DNA of 64,000 bases from Paenibacillus piscarius (GTDB lineage Bacteria; Bacillota; Bacilli; Paenibacillales; Paenibacillaceae), in assembly GCF_022234545.1 (NCBI RefSeq), contig NZ_JAIEUI010000001.1:1-64000 (forward strand), in the 5' to 3' direction. A program made the position numbers and the translations under genes. The notes under the pieces are model-generated. The model was given only the letters and a program-made list of their open reading frames with translations, did not search any database and was not told the origin of the DNA. Of the stretch, positions 7,350-15,941 are shown one piece after another. Positions within the stretch are counted from its first letter, which is position 1. Every line of letters begins with the position of its first letter.

Positions 7350-8803
7350 CGGGTTCCCCCCGCAGAATAGCCGTGATCGGCGGCGGCCTCAGCGGTCTCA
7401 CCGCGGCGCACTATGTCCGTAAATTGTACGGTGAAGCCGGCCTTCAGCCTGAGATTACCCTGATCGAGAAGGACAAGGTGCTTGGCGGCAAGATTGAGAC
7501 GCTGCGCAAGGAAGGCTTCGTTATCGAGAAGGGGCCCGATTCCTTCCTGGCCCGCAAGACAGCGATGAGCGATCTGGCCAGGGAATTGGGACTTGGCGAT
7601 GAGCTGGTGACAACGAATCCGAATGCCAAGAAAACCTACATTCTGCAGCGCGGCAAGCTCCACCCGATGCCAGCCGGCCTGGTGCTCGGCATTCCTACGG
7701 AGCTGAAGCCGTTCCTGCAGAGCGGACTCGTGTCCTTCAGCGGCAAGCTGCGGGCGATGATGGATTTCATGATTCCGCCGCGCCGCAGTAAGGAGGATGA
7801 ATCGCTTGGTGATCTGATTGAGCGCCGGCTGGGCACTGAAGTGCTGGAGAATATGACGGAGCCGCTGCTTGCCGGTATCTATGCAGGCGATATGCGCAAA
7901 ATCAGCCTTCAGGCGACCTTTCCGCAGTTCGGTGAAGTTGAGCGCAAATATGGCAGCCTGATCCGCGGAATGACGACAGGCCGGAAGCCGGCGGAGACCC
8001 ATACGGGGACGAAGAAGAGTGCCTTCTTAACTCTCCGGGGCGGCCTGCAGAGTCTGATAGAGGCTCTGATTGAAGAGCTGCAGGATATCCGCCAGATTAC
8101 CGGAACAGGAGCGGCATCCATCCGTGTCAGGGAAAAAGTCTCCTCCACCGCTGCCCGCTATGAGATTGAGCTGGAGAACGGGGAGCGGCTGGAGGCGGAT
8201 GACATCTATATCACCGTTCAGAATTTCGCTGCCGCCGGACTGCTTCGTCCCCATGTCGATGTATTGGCGCTGGACGCGGTGAACTATGTATCCGTGGCTA
8301 ATGTGGTCATGGCTTTCGACAAGAAGGATATCGATACCGAGTATGACGGTTCAGGCTTCCTGGTCCCGCGTAAGGAGGGGCGCAACATCACCGCCTGCAC
8401 CTGGACCTCAACGAAGTGGCTGCACACCAGCCCTGAGGATAAGGTCCTTCTGCGCTGCTATGTCGGACGCTCAGGCGATGAGCAGAATGTGGACCTGCCG
8501 GATGAAGCGCTGGCCGGCCTGGTGCGCAAAGACCTGAAGGAGATCATGGGAATCGGTGCTGCACCGCTGTTCACCGAGATTACCCGGCTGCGGTCGTCCA
8601 TGCCGCAATATCCGGTAGGACATCCGGCCCGGATCGCCGCTCTGCGCAGCGAGCTGGCACAGAGGCTGCCCGGGGTCTATGCCTTTGGCGCAGGCTATGA
8701 CGGCATCGGAATGCCGGACTGCATCAGGCAGGCGAAGCTTACCGTAGAGGCTGCTGCGTCCGCGCTGAAGCAGCAGCCGGAAGCGGCGGCGGCAACGGTA
8801 TAA
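7346..8803 (+). CDS. hemY: Coproporphyrinogen III oxidase (HemY/CgoX, FAD-dependent)
   Basis: 485-aa flavoprotein that oxidises coproporphyrinogen III to coproporphyrin III. The N-terminal dinucleotide motif IAVIGGGLSGLTAAHY binds FAD, LIEKDKVLGGKIET continues the fold, and KGPDSFLARK is typical of the HemY/HemG protoporphyrinogen oxidase superfamily. FGAGYDGIGMPDCIRQAK near the C-terminus is the FAD-closing motif. Its ATG overlaps the hemH stop (ATGA), pointing to translational coupling. The operon order means the product of this enzyme feeds HemH. Confidence 0.97.
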   Translation: MTGSPRRIAVIGGGLSGLTAAHYVRKLYGEAGLQPEITLIEKDKVLGGKIETLRKEGFVIEKGPDSFLARKTAMSDLARELGLGDELVTTNPNAKKTYILQRGKLHPMPAGLVLGIPTELKPFLQSGLVSFSGKLRAMMDFMIPPRRSKEDESLGDLIERRLGTEVLENMTEPLLAGIYAGDMRKISLQATFPQFGEVERKYGSLIRGMTTGRKPAETHTGTKKSAFLTLRGGLQSLIEALIEELQDIRQITGTGAASIRVREKVSSTAARYEIELENGERLEADDIYITVQNFAAAGLLRPHVDVLALDAVNYVSVANVVMAFDKKDIDTEYDGSGFLVPRKEGRNITACTWTSTKWLHTSPEDKVLLRCYVGRSGDEQNVDLPDEALAGLVRKDLKEIMGIGAAPLFTEITRLRSSMPQYPVGHPARIAALRSELAQRLPGVYAFGAGYDGIGMPDCIRQAKLTVEAAASALKQQPEAAAATV

Positions 8804-8813
8804 TCCGAACGGC

Positions 8814-8849
8814 AAACGGTGAAGCGGAGCAGGAGCGCTTCGCCGTTTT
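8814..8849 (+). terminator. Terminator of the hem operon
   Basis: AAACGGTGAAGCG pairs with CGCTTCGCCGTTT (one G-U pair) around a short loop and is followed by TTTTGG, 10 bp after the hemY stop. Confidence 0.8.
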
Positions 8850-8944
8850 GGTATACCCGGAGGTCATACGGGTACCTTGGAGCCGCACATGACAGATATG
8901 CTATAATAGAAACACTTTATGGGTAAAGGAGATTACTTGGACTC

Positions 8945-10354
8945 ATGTATCCGCCGAGATCAGGCAGTAGACAAGGCAAGAAACATAGCAGCAGGCGGCG
9001 GCGCAGAAGGGCATGGGCATGGCTTAACGCAGCCTTACTGCTGATGATTACCGCAGCACTCGCCTATTCGTTTATGGATGATAGAGATCAGAAGAACGCG
9101 GCTCCTCCGCCCGCAGCGACCGAAGCTCCGCCTTCGCCGGAAGCGGATGCCGGCGCTGTACCAGATGCGGAGCAATCGCCCGGAGCAGAGGCTTCGGAAG
9201 CGCCGGAGCCGGCGACACCAGAGCCTGCTCCAGCTGAGACTCCGGCGGCCCAGCCTACACCGGAAGCAACAATGGAAGCCGCTGCTGCTCCGGCTTCAAC
9301 GGAACAGGCAACAGTAACGCCTGCAGCAGAGGCTACAGCCACACCGGCCGCAGCGGGCAACACCGGCGGACTGGTCTCCGGCTTACCGGAGAACACCACC
9401 GGCAAGACGGTGAAGCTGAGCTTCGCCGGAGACATTATCTTCAGCGGCAAAGCAGGCGCGCTGCTGGAGCAGAAGGGCTATGATTATTCTTACAGCGCAC
9501 TGGACGGAATGTTCAAGAAGGACGATCTGACGATTGTGAATCTGGAGACTCCGATTACTACACGCGGGGTAGGCGCCAAGAACAAGCAGTTCGTATTCAA
9601 GGGCCCGCCTAAGGCACTGGACGCGCTCAAGGCCGCCGGAATCGATGCGGTCAACCTGGCGAACAACCACACGCTCGACCAGGGGGAAGAAGGGCTGCTG
9701 GATACCCTGAAGCACCTGAACGACCGGGGCATTCCGCATGTAGGGGCCGGGAAGAACAGCCAGGAGGCATATTCTGCGCAGTATTTTGAGCGTAAGGGAA
9801 TGAAGATTGCCCTGCTGGGCTTCACCCGGGTGATGCCGGTGATTGAATGGAAGGCCGAAGCGGGTAAGCCGGGTCTGGCCTCGGTGTATGACAGTGCCGA
9901 AGCGCTCAAGGCGATTGCCGCAGCGAAGCAGAAGGCTGATCTTGTCGTCGTCGTCGTACATTGGGGACGGGAGCGGATGGAACAATATGACAAGACCCAG
10001 CAGGCGCTGGGCCGCAGCTTCATTGATGCCGGAGCCGATCTGGTGATGGGCGGCCATCCGCATGTCCTGCAGGGCATTGAGCCGTACCGAGGCAAATGGA
10101 TTGCCTACAGCACAGGCAATTTCATTTTCACGCGCGGTTCCGTCCCGGCAACCTGGGAGACTGCGGTATTCCAGGCAGAATGCAGCAAGCAGGGGCAATG
10201 CTCGCTGACCCTGAAGCCGATGGATGCTGAGCTGGCCCAGCCGGTGCCGATGAATGAAGCAGACGCTCAGCTCCTGCTGCACCGGATGCAGTCTATCTCT
10301 TCAGGCCTGGTCCGGGTCCGCAATGACGGAACGGTTGTTCAAGCTGTGAAATAG
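8945..10354 (+). CDS. CapA-family metallophosphatase-like protein, membrane anchored
   Basis: 469-aa protein. A basic N-terminus (RRRRRRAWAW) and one transmembrane helix (~27-43) are followed by an Ala/Pro/Glu-rich linker (~50-145) and a CapA/PgsA domain: LSFAGDIIFSGK, VNLETPITTRG, VNLANNHTLDQG, VVHWGRE, MGGHPHVLQGIE and YSTGNFIF match the calcineurin-like metal-binding segments of the family. CapA proteins act in poly-gamma-glutamate or other surface polymer handling outside the membrane; no other pgs genes are adjacent, so that role is unproven. A TATAAT at 8902-8907 is the likely -10. A ribosome binding site AAAGGAG lies before the ATG. It heads a long co-directional gene run. Confidence 0.85.
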   Translation: MYPPRSGSRQGKKHSSRRRRRRAWAWLNAALLLMITAALAYSFMDDRDQKNAAPPPAATEAPPSPEADAGAVPDAEQSPGAEASEAPEPATPEPAPAETPAAQPTPEATMEAAAAPASTEQATVTPAAEATATPAAAGNTGGLVSGLPENTTGKTVKLSFAGDIIFSGKAGALLEQKGYDYSYSALDGMFKKDDLTIVNLETPITTRGVGAKNKQFVFKGPPKALDALKAAGIDAVNLANNHTLDQGEEGLLDTLKHLNDRGIPHVGAGKNSQEAYSAQYFERKGMKIALLGFTRVMPVIEWKAEAGKPGLASVYDSAEALKAIAAAKQKADLVVVVVHWGRERMEQYDKTQQALGRSFIDAGADLVMGGHPHVLQGIEPYRGKWIAYSTGNFIFTRGSVPATWETAVFQAECSKQGQCSLTLKPMDAELAQPVPMNEADAQLLLHRMQSISSGLVRVRNDGTVVQAVK

Positions 10355-10420
10355 CTGAGATGAAGGGATACCGGAGGCCAGAACACCTGAACAGATTCTT
10401 TTCTGCCGGAGGTGCTAAGG

Positions 10421-11155
10421 ATGATGAACAATTTGTGTGTCGCCCACCGGGGTTTTTCAGGCAAAGCGCCTGAGAATACACTGGCTGCCGTCCGGATGGC
10501 GCTGGCCCTGCCTTATGTAAGCTGGATGGAGATTGATGTCCAGTTGACGAAGGACGGCGTGCCGGTGGTCATCCATGACTTCTCGCTGGACCGTACCACG
10601 AACGGGCACGGCAAGGTGAAGAATATGGATTTCGAACACATACGGCGGCTGGATGCGGGGAGCTGGAAAGGGCGTGCTTTTCGCGGAGAGCGGGTGCCTT
10701 CCCTGGAAGAGGTCCTCGCCCTGGCCTCGGGCCGGCTGCGGCTGAACATTGAACTGAAGACCAGAGGGGATATGTATCCCGGCCTGGAGAAGGCAGTCAT
10801 TGATCTTATAAATGCCATGGGGATGCGCGACGATGTGGTGCTCACCTCGTTCGATGACGGGGTCCTGCAGCGGATCAAGGAGCTGGACCCCCGGTTCCGC
10901 ACAGGACTGATCTACGATTCCAGGTCCGGCGATCCCGCGAGGAAGCTGCATGAGCTGGGCTGTTCCCTGCTATCCATCAGCGCGGGCCGTCTCAGGCCGG
11001 TGCTGGCGAAGACGCTGGCGGAGCAGGGTGTGAAGATTATGGCCTGGACGGTGGATAAAGGCAAGGAGATGCGCCGCCTGTCCGCCATGCATTCCGATAT
11101 TATGATTTGTACGAACCGGCCGGATATCTGGGGCGAACTCTTTTTGAAGGCCTGA
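10421..11155 (+). CDS. Glycerophosphodiester phosphodiesterase (UgpQ type)
   Basis: 244-aa GDPD-fold enzyme that hydrolyses glycerophosphodiesters to glycerol 3-phosphate and an alcohol. Visible catalytic and metal motifs: AHRGFSGKAPENT (His, Arg, Glu), MEIDVQLTKDG (Glu, Asp) and VVIHDFSLDRTTNG (the second His). The C-terminal IMAWTVDKGKEM segment is also typical. ATG 10421 has GGAGG eight bases upstream; a GTG at 10412 is too close to that site. No signal peptide, so cytoplasmic. Confidence 0.92.
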   Translation: MMNNLCVAHRGFSGKAPENTLAAVRMALALPYVSWMEIDVQLTKDGVPVVIHDFSLDRTTNGHGKVKNMDFEHIRRLDAGSWKGRAFRGERVPSLEEVLALASGRLRLNIELKTRGDMYPGLEKAVIDLINAMGMRDDVVLTSFDDGVLQRIKELDPRFRTGLIYDSRSGDPARKLHELGCSLLSISAGRLRPVLAKTLAEQGVKIMAWTVDKGKEMRRLSAMHSDIMICTNRPDIWGELFLKA

Positions 11156-11197
11156 TTAGACTGACTAATTCATAGGAAGAAAGAGAGCTGAAGATCA

Positions 11198-11821
11198 ATG
11201 AGTGGCACTGTCAGAAATGTATATTGTGTGGGCCGCAATTACCGGTTACATGCAGAGGAGCTGGGCAATCAGGTGCCGGCGGAGCCGCTGATCTTCCTGA
11301 AGCCGTCCCATGCGGCCGTAGCGCTGGATAAAGCGATTATTCACCTGCCGAAGGATGCCGGTCTGATCCACTATGAAGGGGAGCTGGTACTGCGCATCGC
11401 GCGTGACTATGTGCCGGGAATGAGTGTGCAGGAGCTGGTGGATGTCATGGCGCTGGGCCTGGACTTCACGCTCCGTGATGTGCATAATGACCTGCAGCGC
11501 AAGGGCCTGCCCTGGACGCCCGCCAAGGGCTTCAAGAATGCGGCTCCGCTGACGCCTTATATCGCTCTGCCGGAGCAGGAGGAGCTGGAGGCGACCGATT
11601 TCACCGTCCTTAAGAACGGGGTGGAGGTTCAGCGGGGGAACGTGAAGAACATGATCTTCTCCCTGCAAAAAATCGTCGATTTCATCGCCGCCCGCTACGG
11701 GCTCGGCAAGGACGATCTGATCTTCACCGGGACGCCGGCAGGCGTAGGTCCGGTGGCCACCGGCGATTCGTTCGAGCTGTTCTGGGGCGGGAAGCTGCTG
11801 GGCACCTGCCTGATCGGTTAG
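11198..11821 (+). CDS. Fumarylacetoacetate hydrolase family protein
   Basis: 207-aa protein of the FAH/MhpD/COG0179 fold. CVGRNYRLHAEELGNQ, PLIFLKPSHA, IHYEGELVLRIARD (metal-binding His and Glu residues), FDFTLRDV-like LDFTLRDVHNDLQ and the C-terminal IFTGTPAGVGPV are recognisable. Members include oxaloacetate tautomerases/decarboxylases, acylpyruvases and hydratase-decarboxylases; the substrate cannot be read from the sequence. It sits 42 bp behind the phosphodiesterase gene and is followed after 4 bp by the DUF92 gene. Confidence 0.85.
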   Translation: MSGTVRNVYCVGRNYRLHAEELGNQVPAEPLIFLKPSHAAVALDKAIIHLPKDAGLIHYEGELVLRIARDYVPGMSVQELVDVMALGLDFTLRDVHNDLQRKGLPWTPAKGFKNAAPLTPYIALPEQEELEATDFTVLKNGVEVQRGNVKNMIFSLQKIVDFIAARYGLGKDDLIFTGTPAGVGPVATGDSFELFWGGKLLGTCLIG

Positions 11822-11825
11822 GGCG

Positions 11826-12650
11826 GTGCTCTCTGGTCTGGAAGTGCTGCAATGGCTGATCGGCGGCTGCGGCGCGCTGCTGGTGGCGGGAGCTGCGTAT
11901 TGGAAGCAGTCGCTCAGCCTCTCCGGGATGCTGGCCGCTGTCTTGATGGGTACGATCTACTTCGGGGCGGGGAATCTGTTCTGGTTCGGCATCCTGCTGG
12001 TGTTCTTCATCTCATCCTCCTTATTGTCGAAGCTCCACCATGAGAATAAGGCAGAGCTGGAGGCAACCTATGACAAAACCGGACGCCGGGACGCCGGCCA
12101 GGTCTTCGCCAACGGCGGGCTTGGGATGCTGATGGTCCTGCTGAATGCGGTGTACCCGCTGGAAATGTGGAGCTTCCTGTTCATCGGGGTCATGGCGACC
12201 GTGACCTCGGACACGTGGGCGACAGAGATCGGGACGCTGGCCAAGCGCCCGCCCCGGTCAGTCCTGACCGGGAAGGTACTGCAGGCGGGTACCTCCGGCG
12301 GTGTATCTCTCCCGGGCACACTTGCAGCAGCGGCAGGAGGCGCGCTGATCGGTGCAGCCTCCTGGGGGCTGCGGCTGGGCACAGGCATGGCCTCCCATCC
12401 GCTGGTCCTGCTCGTTTCCGCCGGACTGCTGGGCGGGCTGGCGGGAGCTTTTGCCGACTCGGTTCTCGGGGCCACGGTTCAGCGGATGAACCGCTGTACG
12501 GTCTGCGGCCGCGAGGTTGAGGCTTCCTCTCACTGCGGCAAGCCTACGGTATTCGCCAGAGGCTGGCGCTGGATGGACAATGATGCGGTGAATGCGGTAA
12601 GTTCTATAACAGGCGGCGCTGTGGCTCTGCTGGTGAGTTACATAGGATAA
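11826..12650 (+). CDS. DUF92 family integral membrane protein (TIGR00297)
   Basis: 274-aa protein with about six hydrophobic segments. ATVTSDTWATEIGTLAK, RSVLTGKVLQAGTSGGVS and AGAFADSVLGATVQ are the conserved DUF92 blocks; WRWMDNDAVNAVSSITGG is the family's C-terminal signature. Plant VTE6 (phytyl-phosphate kinase) is a member, so a polyprenyl-phosphate kinase role is conceivable but not shown. A CxxC-containing loop (RCTVCGREVEASSHCG) precedes the last helix. GTG start only 4 bp after the preceding stop suggests translational coupling. Confidence 0.85.
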   Translation: MLSGLEVLQWLIGGCGALLVAGAAYWKQSLSLSGMLAAVLMGTIYFGAGNLFWFGILLVFFISSSLLSKLHHENKAELEATYDKTGRRDAGQVFANGGLGMLMVLLNAVYPLEMWSFLFIGVMATVTSDTWATEIGTLAKRPPRSVLTGKVLQAGTSGGVSLPGTLAAAAGGALIGAASWGLRLGTGMASHPLVLLVSAGLLGGLAGAFADSVLGATVQRMNRCTVCGREVEASSHCGKPTVFARGWRWMDNDAVNAVSSITGGAVALLVSYIG

Positions 12651-12723
12651 AGTCAGAGCGGATTGCTTCCGCCTGCGTTATAATATGGGGTACATTGTTA
12701 ATTATTTGCGGGGAGGTGAACCG

Positions 12724-13329
12724 TTGAGCAGCGCATCTATAGACAAACATGAAGCGATTCTGGATGCCGCCTATGACCTTTTCGGATCGGGCGGTTTCTA
12801 TGAAACGAAGATGTCCGAAGTAGCAGAAGGTGCCGGCATTGCCAAGGGGACGGTCTATTTATATTTCAAAAGCAAGGAAGAGCTCTTCATGGCCGTCACC
12901 CGCCGTGATTGTGAAGGCTTCCTGGAGCAGCTTGCACAGAAGCTGGCCACCTGCTCCGCTTTGACCGAGAAGCTCTCCGTCATTGCCCGGCATCATCTGT
13001 TCTATTATTATGAACGCAAGCAGCATACGAAGCTGTTCTTCCGTGCACCCAACAATAATCCGGAGCTGGTAGCCTATATGGCCGAGTTCATGGAAGCCTA
13101 CATGCAGGCAGTGGTGAAGGTGCTGCTGGAGGGCGGAGCGACCGAGCCGGAGCTGATGGCACAGTCCTACATCGGGATACTGGACCGCCTGAAGATGGAT
13201 ATCCTGTTCAACCCCGAGTTTGCGGAGGAGGATGCGGATAAGCGGGCGAAGTTCGCAGCCCGGCTCTTCATGACCGGGGCCCTGGACAGCCTTCATCCGG
13301 AGCCGGACGGCCTTTCGTTCGAACCCTGA
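12724..13329 (+). CDS. TetR/AcrR family transcriptional regulator
   Basis: 201-aa regulator. The N-terminal helix-turn-helix is classic: AILDAAYDLFGSGGFYETKM then VAEGAGIAKGTVYLYFKSKE. The C-terminal ligand domain is unassigned, though DRLKMDILFNPEF is like YfiR/FadR-type relatives. TTG 12724 is taken as start because GGGGAGGTG ends a few bases upstream; an in-frame ATG at 12685 begins inside a TATAAT box (12679-12684), which is more likely the -10 of its own promoter. The ABC-F gene follows after 50 bp; its regulon is unknown. Confidence 0.88.
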   Translation: MSSASIDKHEAILDAAYDLFGSGGFYETKMSEVAEGAGIAKGTVYLYFKSKEELFMAVTRRDCEGFLEQLAQKLATCSALTEKLSVIARHHLFYYYERKQHTKLFFRAPNNNPELVAYMAEFMEAYMQAVVKVLLEGGATEPELMAQSYIGILDRLKMDILFNPEFAEEDADKRAKFAARLFMTGALDSLHPEPDGLSFEP

Positions 13330-13379
13330 GACAACACAGCCCATCCGGCTGTGAAATATATGGCAAGCGAGGACAACTG

Positions 13380-15320
13380 ATGAATATTATGACGGTGGAA
13401 CATCTCTCCAAAAGCTACGGGGAGAAGACCCTGTTCCAAGATGCCTCCTTCGGCATGGATGACAGGGATAAGATTGGTGTAATCGGGGTCAACGGGACAG
13501 GCAAATCAACCTTCCTGAAGATTATCGCGGGGATCGAGACCGCTGACGCAGGGCAGATTGCCATCGGCAACGATGTGCGGGTGCAGTATCTGGCGCAGAA
13601 TCCGCCTTATGAACCTGATAATACCGTATTGCAGCAGGTGTTCGCCGGAGACGACCCCGGACTTGCCGCGATGCGCGAGTATATGGAGATTCTGTCGCTG
13701 CTGGAGCAACATCCGGGGGATGCGGAGCTGGAGCGCCGGATGGTTACAATCGGCCATGCCATTGACGCCGCAGGCGCCTGGCAGCTGGAGAGTGAAGCGA
13801 AGACGGTGCTGACGAAGCTGGGCATTACCCGGTTCGATGCGAAGATGGAGAGCCTCTCCGGCGGACAGCGTAAGCGTGTAGCCCTGGCGGCCGCGCTGAT
13901 TACGCCGTCAGAGCTGCTGATCCTGGATGAGCCTACGAACCATATTGATACAGATTCCGTAGCCTGGCTGGAGCAGTATCTGCAGAAGCGGCGCGGGGCG
14001 CTGCTGATGGTTACGCATGACCGGTATTTCCTGGAACGGGTAGCCGGTGTCATGCTGGAGCTGGACGGCGGGAATCTGTACCGTTATGAAGCCAACTATT
14101 CCCGCTTCCTGGAGCTGAAGGCCGACCGTGAAGAACGTGAGGCCTCGGAGGAGCAGAAGCGCAAGAACCTGCTGCGCACCGAGCTGGCCTGGATTCGCCG
14201 CGGGGCGAAGGCCCGTTCGACCAAGCAGAAGGCGCGGATCGACCGCTTCGAGAAGCTGAAGGCAAGCACGGGCGGAACTTCGTCCTCCTCGCTGGATATC
14301 TCTGCGGCCTCCACCAGACTGGGCCGCAAAATCATCGAGATCCACAATCTTACGAAATCTATGGACGGCCGGACCTTAATCAAGGACCTGTCTTATATTG
14401 CCGTGCCGCAGGACCGGGTAGGGATTGTCGGCAAGAACGGCAGCGGCAAGTCGACGCTCCTGAACCTGATTGCAGGCAAGCTTACGCCTGACAGCGGCCA
14501 GGTGGAGCTGGGCACGACCGTCAAGCTCGGCTACTTCACCCAGGAGCATCAGGATATGGATCCCAGCCTGCGGGCGATTGAATATGTGAAGGAAGAGGCG
14601 GAGATCATCCGGACGGCGGATGGCAGTGTCATTACTGCGGCGCAAATGCTTGAGCGCTTCCTGTTCCCGCCGGCGATGCAGTGGACGCCTATCTCTAAGC
14701 TCTCCGGCGGGGAGAAAAGACGCCTGTACCTGCTGCGTGTCCTCATGGGAGCACCGAATGTGCTGCTGCTGGACGAGCCGACGAATGATCTGGACATCGG
14801 CACGCTAGCTGTGCTGGAGGATTATCTGGACGAATTCCCCGGGGTTGTCTTCACCGTATCCCATGACCGCTACTTCCTGGACCGGACGGTGGATAAGCTG
14901 ATTGCCTTCGAGGATGGGAGGATCCGGCTCCATGTCGGGGACTATACGGAGTATGAAGAGTGGCTGGCGAAGAACGTACAGCCGGCCGTGAACGGGAACT
15001 CCGGTAAGGCAGACAGCGGCTCTGGACGCACCGGTTCCGGTACTGCTGAAGGCGGGCAGGCGCCTGCAGCGGCTCCGCCGCGCGAGAAGCTGAAGTTCAC
15101 CTTCAAGGAACAGCGCGAATATGAAGGAATCGACGAGGCGATTGAACAGGCGGAGCAGCATCTTGCTGACATCTCGTCACAGATGGAAGCGGCCTTTGCA
15201 GACTCTGGAAGGCTGCAGGAGCTGGTGGAGAAGCAGCGGCAGGGAGAGGCAGAGCTGGAACGGCTGATGGAGCGCTGGACCTATCTGAACGAGCTGGCGG
15301 AGAAGATCGCCGGGAAGTAG
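13380..15320 (+). CDS. uup: ABC-F family ATPase (Uup/YfmR type)
   Basis: 646-aa soluble protein with two ABC ATPase domains and no membrane segment. Domain 1 has GVNGTGKST, SLSGGQRKRVALA and LLILDEPTNHID; domain 2 has GKNGSGKST, KLSGGEKRRLYLL and VLLLDEPTNDLD. The RRGAKARSTKQKARI segment in the linker and a Glu/Gln-rich C-terminal coiled coil (~575-640) place it with Uup (YfmR in Bacillus), ribosome-associated factors that help translation of difficult sequences, rather than with antibiotic-resistance ABC-F proteins. A Gly/Ser-rich spacer (~548-565) precedes the coiled coil. Confidence 0.92.
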   Translation: MNIMTVEHLSKSYGEKTLFQDASFGMDDRDKIGVIGVNGTGKSTFLKIIAGIETADAGQIAIGNDVRVQYLAQNPPYEPDNTVLQQVFAGDDPGLAAMREYMEILSLLEQHPGDAELERRMVTIGHAIDAAGAWQLESEAKTVLTKLGITRFDAKMESLSGGQRKRVALAAALITPSELLILDEPTNHIDTDSVAWLEQYLQKRRGALLMVTHDRYFLERVAGVMLELDGGNLYRYEANYSRFLELKADREEREASEEQKRKNLLRTELAWIRRGAKARSTKQKARIDRFEKLKASTGGTSSSSLDISAASTRLGRKIIEIHNLTKSMDGRTLIKDLSYIAVPQDRVGIVGKNGSGKSTLLNLIAGKLTPDSGQVELGTTVKLGYFTQEHQDMDPSLRAIEYVKEEAEIIRTADGSVITAAQMLERFLFPPAMQWTPISKLSGGEKRRLYLLRVLMGAPNVLLLDEPTNDLDIGTLAVLEDYLDEFPGVVFTVSHDRYFLDRTVDKLIAFEDGRIRLHVGDYTEYEEWLAKNVQPAVNGNSGKADSGSGRTGSGTAEGGQAPAAAPPREKLKFTFKEQREYEGIDEAIEQAEQHLADISSQMEAAFADSGRLQELVEKQRQGEAELERLMERWTYLNELAEKIAGK

Positions 15321-15353
15321 CAGCAAGAGCGAGAGAGAAGGAGCCGGTGATCA

Positions 15354-15842
15354 GTGAATCATTCAATAGAAGCTGCTGTGGAGCTGCGGTCCTCAGGACG
15401 CGCGGAAGAGGCCAAGACGATGCTGCTTCAGCTGTTGCCTGCAGATGGGGATAATGCGGAGCTGCATTATCAGCTGGCCTGGACACATGACGTGCTGGGC
15501 CTGGAGCGCGAGGCGGTGCCCTATTATGAGCAGAGCCTTGCTCTAGGGCTGCCGGATGATGAGCAGACGGCAGGGGCGATGCTGGGCCTGGGCAGTACCT
15601 ACCGGACGCTGGGGCAGTATGCCGAGTCCCGTGAACTGCTGGAGCAGGGGGTTGTGGAATTCCCGCAGCGTGCGGAATTCAAGGCTTTTCTGGCCATGAC
15701 CCTGCATAATCTGGGGGAACATGCTGAGGCGATGGAGCTGCTGCTGAAGCTGCTGGCCGAGACCTCCGCTGCTCCCGGCATCCAGGAGTATCATAAGGCG
15801 ATTCTGTTCTATGCGGATAAGCTTGAGCAGGTATGGTCTTAG
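15354..15842 (+). CDS. Tetratricopeptide repeat protein
   Basis: 162-aa protein built of about three TPR motifs (for example ELHYQLAWTHDVLGLEREAV, GLGSTYRTLGQYAESRELL and FLAMTLHNLGEHAEAMELL). No signal peptide or membrane segment. Such Bacillales proteins are protein-interaction scaffolds; no partner is evident. GTG start with AAGGAG and GGTGAT upstream, 33 bp behind the ABC-F gene, so probably the last gene of that operon. Confidence 0.85.
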   Translation: MNHSIEAAVELRSSGRAEEAKTMLLQLLPADGDNAELHYQLAWTHDVLGLEREAVPYYEQSLALGLPDDEQTAGAMLGLGSTYRTLGQYAESRELLEQGVVEFPQRAEFKAFLAMTLHNLGEHAEAMELLLKLLAETSAAPGIQEYHKAILFYADKLEQVWS

Positions 15843-15858
15843 CCGAAGAATCAGCGAA

Positions 15859-15905
15859 AAAAAGTGCTGCACCCGCTCATGTAAATGGCTGGTGCAGCAC
15901 TTTTT
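15859..15905. terminator. Bidirectional terminator
   Basis: AAAAAGTGCTGCACC and GGTGCAGCACTTTTT form a perfect 15-bp stem with a T-run on both strands, between the convergent TPR and M42 peptidase genes. Confidence 0.93.
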
Positions 15906-15941
15906 GTTGTATCCATATTGCGGCCAGGCTATGGGCAGCCC

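Noticed and set aside
9090..9380. Frameshift or repeat expansion in the CapA gene
   Set aside because: The Ala/Pro/Glu-rich stretch stays in one frame and is a common linker between the membrane helix and the CapA domain.
13380..15320. Antibiotic-resistance ABC-F protein (Vga/Lsa/Msr type)
   Set aside because: The linker motif and C-terminal coiled coil match Uup/YfmR housekeeping members.
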